Assembly (NCBI GenBank): GCA_002316275.1
Contig: DCDE01000013.1
Location: 1-64,000 of the forward strand
Length of the DNA: 64,000 bases
Source of the DNA: Caldifarciminota bacterium UBA1063
GTDB taxonomy: Bacteria; Hydrothermota; Hydrothermia; UBA1063
Direction of reading: 5' to 3'
Below the pieces are notes generated by a model that did no database searches, was not told the origin of the DNA, and was given only the letters and a program-made list of their open reading frames with translations. Positions 60,879 through 64,000 of this stretch are shown piece by piece. Both the position numbers and the translations under genes were made by a program. Position 1 is the stretch's first letter, and each line of letters begins with the position of its first letter.

Positions 60879-63481
60879 CTTGGAGCGCAAATAAAGTCAG
60901 GGAACTATTTCTAAACTATTTTCGAGAGCGAAGTCACGTAATAGTTCCCAGCTCACCTCTCTTACCTAAAAACGACCCTACTCTCCTCTTTACAAACGCT
61001 GGGATGAATCAGTTTAAAATATATTTTCTTGGCGTTATTGAGCCCCCGTTCAAGCGGGCAGCCTCCAGTCAGAAATGTCTAAGAGCGGGAGGCAAACACA
61101 ACGACCTCGATAATGTAGGCTTCACTAAAAGGCATCACACCTTTTTCGAAATGCTCGGCAACTTTTCCTTTAACGATTATTTTAAAGAGGGCGCAATAAA
61201 GTATGCCTGGGAACTTCTTACAGAGTTCTTTGCATTGGAAAAGGATAAGATCTGGATTACGGTTTACCGGGAGGATGACGAAGCTTACAACATATGGAAT
61301 GAGCTAATTGGAATCCCAAGTGAAAAGATCATAAGACTGGGCGAAAAGGACAACTTCTGGGAGATGGGCGAAATTGGACCCGCTGGCCCATGCTCTGAAA
61401 TTCTTTATGATTTAGGTGAAGAAGAGGATCCAAGCCAAAAAGACCCCTCTGTAGATGGAGAGCGATTCCTTGAGCTTTGGAACCTCGTATTTATGCAATT
61501 CAATCGTAATGAAAAGGGCGTATTAGAGCCATTGAAAACCAAAAACATTGACACGGGAGTAGGTCTTGAGAGACTACTCAGAATTCTGAACAAATCTGAT
61601 TCTAATTTTCATACGGACCTCTTTATACCGATAATCGAAGAAGTTGAAAGGATTACGGGAGTAAAATACAAACCGGATGATGAGACAGGAAGAGCACATA
61701 GAGTCCTTGCAGACCACACACGCGCCTTAACATTCGCAATAGGAGATGGCATCTATCCGTCAAACTATGGTAGAGGTTATGTACTTAGAAGGATTCTGAG
61801 AAGAGCACATCGCTTTGCTCAGAAAATAGGATATGAGGACAAACCAATCATATTCAGGCTCGTACCTGTAGTTGTTGAAATAATGAAGGACGCTTACCCT
61901 GAACTGGTGGGCAGGAAAACGGAAATTGAGTTTATTATCAAAAAGGAGGAAGAGAGATTTATAGAGAATATTGCAAAAACACTTCCTAAATTAGAGGAAG
62001 AAATCGATCAATATATCGGTAGGGGAACTATAGCTGGGCATACAGTATTTAAGTTTTACGATACCTATGGGCTGCCACTTGACCTCATTGAGGAATGTGT
62101 TAAGGAAAAAGGGCTCGAGATTGATTGGAAATCTTTCGAGAATGAGATGGAAAAACAAAGAGAAAGAGCAAGGAGAAGTGAGGTTTTCAAAGTTGACTTA
62201 CCTGACGAATGGACAATTCTGAGAGAGGGCAAGGTTACATTTACAGGCTATGAGAAGCTGGAAACCATTTCCAAGATCCTACGTTATGGATTTAGGGGAG
62301 AAAAAGTTTACATTGTTACAGAAGAAACACCTTTTTATGCAGAAAGTGGTGGACAAGTAGGAGATAAAGGCTTTATTGAAGGAGAAGGACCTGAGGGCTA
62401 TTTTCTAATAGAAGTAGAAAACACATATAAGGTGGAAGATTACATAGTTCATATTGGCTTTATAAAAGAGGGAATAGTTCAAGATGTAGATGTACGCCTC
62501 AGAGTTAGCGAAAGCCTGAGGAATGGCGCTGAGAGAGCTCATACGGCAACCCACCTATTACATGCTGCATTACGAGAGGTACTCGGTGAACACGTGAAAC
62601 AGGAAGGTTCTTTGGTAGAGCCTGACAGGCTCAGATTTGACTTTCTCCACTTTTCAAAACTGAGAAGGGAACAACTCACAGAAATTGAATACATCGTTAA
62701 CAGGAGAATTATCGAAAACATACCATTGAAAACCGCATATTTGAGCTATGCAGAAGCGGTTAAAGAGGGCGCAATGGCACTATTTGAAGGGAAATATGGA
62801 GAGATAGTTAGAGTTATTTATATAGGAGATGTGTCCCGCGAACTCTGTGGTGGCACTCACGTAGATAGAACTGGCGATATCGGATTCTTTAAAATTGTTA
62901 GAGAAGAAGCATCAAGCGCAAATATTCGTAGAATTGAAGCCTACACGGGACTTAAGGCGTTGGAACATGTGCAAAAATTAGAAAACATTGTAGAAGAAGT
63001 TTCAGAGATGCTTTCAGCGGAGCCTGAGAAACTCACCGAAAGAATTGAAAAAATCTCCGATACAATAAAGATCCTTGAAGAGCAAAGCGATTTATACGTT
63101 CAACGTTGGGCTGAAATGAGGGCTCGCGAGTTGACTTCAAGATCATTCGAAGTAAATGGAAAAAAAGTCTTGTTTGATTATATTAAAAATGCGGGCATTG
63201 AAGACCTGAGAGTCCTCGCAGATAAACTCAGATCTTTGAACGAAAAGGGCATCACTATTTTACTTGGTAGCAAAGAAAAAAGCGCTTCCTTCCTTGTCGA
63301 AGTATTGGGAGACATTCCGGATTTTGATGCTTCGAAGATCGTAAAAACAATTGGCAGGTATTTGAAAGGTGGAGGGGGCGGCTCGAAGACCAAAGCTGAG
63401 GGCGGCGGTAAAGACATTTCAAAAATTGGTGAAGTTATAGATATGATTAAAACTGGGAAGATATTCTCTAAGGAGGCTTAA
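60875..63481 (+). CDS. alaS: alanyl-tRNA synthetase
   Basis: An 868-residue class II synthetase with all domains: aminoacylation core (NAGMNQFK, FEMLGNFSF, MQFNRNEKG), tRNA recognition region, the editing domain with HTATHLLHAAL and RELCGGTHVDRTGDI (Zn ligands), and the C-terminal DHHA1 part with the glycine-rich segment GGGGGSKTKAEGGGKD. It appears complete and not degraded. It is followed by 1 base and then the PLP enzyme. Confidence 0.96.
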   Translation: MTWSANKVRELFLNYFRERSHVIVPSSPLLPKNDPTLLFTNAGMNQFKIYFLGVIEPPFKRAASSQKCLRAGGKHNDLDNVGFTKRHHTFFEMLGNFSFNDYFKEGAIKYAWELLTEFFALEKDKIWITVYREDDEAYNIWNELIGIPSEKIIRLGEKDNFWEMGEIGPAGPCSEILYDLGEEEDPSQKDPSVDGERFLELWNLVFMQFNRNEKGVLEPLKTKNIDTGVGLERLLRILNKSDSNFHTDLFIPIIEEVERITGVKYKPDDETGRAHRVLADHTRALTFAIGDGIYPSNYGRGYVLRRILRRAHRFAQKIGYEDKPIIFRLVPVVVEIMKDAYPELVGRKTEIEFIIKKEEERFIENIAKTLPKLEEEIDQYIGRGTIAGHTVFKFYDTYGLPLDLIEECVKEKGLEIDWKSFENEMEKQRERARRSEVFKVDLPDEWTILREGKVTFTGYEKLETISKILRYGFRGEKVYIVTEETPFYAESGGQVGDKGFIEGEGPEGYFLIEVENTYKVEDYIVHIGFIKEGIVQDVDVRLRVSESLRNGAERAHTATHLLHAALREVLGEHVKQEGSLVEPDRLRFDFLHFSKLRREQLTEIEYIVNRRIIENIPLKTAYLSYAEAVKEGAMALFEGKYGEIVRVIYIGDVSRELCGGTHVDRTGDIGFFKIVREEASSANIRRIEAYTGLKALEHVQKLENIVEEVSEMLSAEPEKLTERIEKISDTIKILEEQSDLYVQRWAEMRARELTSRSFEVNGKKVLFDYIKNAGIEDLRVLADKLRSLNEKGITILLGSKEKSASFLVEVLGDIPDFDASKIVKTIGRYLKGGGGGSKTKAEGGGKDISKIGEVIDMIKTGKIFSKEA

Positions 63482-63482
63482 T

Positions 63483-64000
63483 ATGGACATTTTTAAGAAG
63501 TGCTTTGAATTTCAAGAAGTCGAGAAAGCGAAAGAGCTTGGATACTATCCATACTTTCACCCTGTTTCTTCTGCCGAAGATACTGAGGTAGTGGTCGACG
63601 GGAGAACTCTCATAATGTTGGGCTCTAATAATTATCTGGGACTTACAACACATCCTTACACAAAGAAAAAAGGGCAAAAAGCCATTGAAAAATATGGAAC
63701 GGGCAGCTGTGGGTCAAGATTTTTAAACGGGACTCTTGATATCCATGAGGAACTAGAAGCCGAACTGGCTAAGTTCGTAGGAAAGCAAAAAGCACTGGTT
63801 TTCAGTACAGGCTATCAGACAAATCTTGGTATTATGTCTGCGCTTCTTGGAAGGCATGATGTAGTAGTCTTGGACAAGTGGGATCACGCAAGCATTGTCG
63901 ATGGTACAAAACTCGGGCAATCACATGTCCTTAGATTCAAGCATAATGACATGCAACACCTTGAAAGAATTCTAAAGGCAATTCCAGAAGAAAGAGGTAT
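63483..64000 (+). CDS. alpha-oxoamine synthase family PLP enzyme (SPT/BioF/KBL-like), 3'-truncated
   Basis: The first 172 residues of a PLP-dependent acyl-CoA:amino-acid condensing enzyme. The segment YPYFHPVSSAEDTEVVVDGR, then MLGSNNYLGLTTHPY, YGTGSCGSRFLNGT and FSTGYQTNLGIMSAL, match the AOS family; the opening resembles serine palmitoyltransferase-like proteins more than BioF. It has AAGGAGG before the ATG. The rest, including the PLP lysine, is outside the window, so substrate class cannot be settled. Confidence 0.85.
   Translation, partial: MDIFKKCFEFQEVEKAKELGYYPYFHPVSSAEDTEVVVDGRTLIMLGSNNYLGLTTHPYTKKKGQKAIEKYGTGSCGSRFLNGTLDIHEELEAELAKFVGKQKALVFSTGYQTNLGIMSALLGRHDVVVLDKWDHASIVDGTKLGQSHVLRFKHNDMQHLERILKAIPEERG

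Noticed and set aside
61405..61593. Open frames on the opposite strand inside alaS and other large genes
   Set aside because: They are antisense shadows without ribosome sites or family motifs.

Overview
The window is one contiguous piece of a bacterial chromosome. It is AT-rich and very densely packed, with about 57 protein genes, no rRNA, tRNA, CRISPR array, prophage or insertion sequence that I could see, and only two stretches above 300 bases without a gene (14361-14696 and 58100-58426). The cell is probably diderm: there are two SLBB/Wza-type polysaccharide export proteins, a Wzz/Wzc-type tyrosine kinase, a DUF1573 exported protein and an RseP-type protease. HPr, enzyme I, HPr kinase, PyrR, YlxP, HPF, endonuclease-type MutL, PolX and a GlmL-type protein occur together. 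This mixture fits poorly characterised, possibly thermophilic candidate-phylum bacteria (for example WOR-3-like lineages), but that placement is an inference made without any search.

Layout. 1-2245: end of pyrG and an enoyl-reductase-like SDR. 2454-11670: a nine-gene translation operon (proS, rimP, nusA, infB, ylxP, ptsH, ptsI, tsaE, xer), facing aspS and a UbiA prenyltransferase on the minus strand. 14697-17764: polysaccharide deacetylase, SLBB protein and ispG. 17821-24409: seven tightly overlapping genes from pyrR to mazG, including lepA. 24452-31180 (minus): tkt, hpf, hprK, mutL, a nucleoside kinase and a TIGR04076 protein. 31310-34046: DUF948, YtxH, gap, pgk. 34081-38742 (minus): DUF1573-rhodanese, rseP, a GlmL-like ATPase and a sigma-70 factor. 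38820-45471: a signalling cluster of a class III cyclase with STAND ATPase and TPR-like region, a helical-repeat protein and an HD-GYP protein. Then polX, a capsule/exopolysaccharide cluster (47283-51613), a minus-strand CBS/permease/lexA/hypothetical operon, a secreted DUF1028-TPR protein, nrnA-gcvPB, a nitroreductase, and serS, a class II aldolase, alaS and the start of a PLP-dependent acyl-CoA:amino-acid condensing enzyme.

The clearest pattern not explained by gene content is the promoter architecture. Fifteen operon starts carry a TTG-type -35 element, exactly 17 bases, and a TATAAT-like -10. In twelve of them the -10 ends only 6-11 bases before the start codon with no Shine-Dalgarno sequence, so the mRNAs should be leaderless or nearly so. 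Genes inside operons, and pyrR, serS and DUF1028, have ordinary purine-rich ribosome sites. This pattern also corrects several start codons. The other items worth attention are the cyclase/repeat/HD-GYP cluster, whose enzymes have altered catalytic residues, and a perfect 16-bp inverted repeat followed by a T-run at the start of the gene after lexA.
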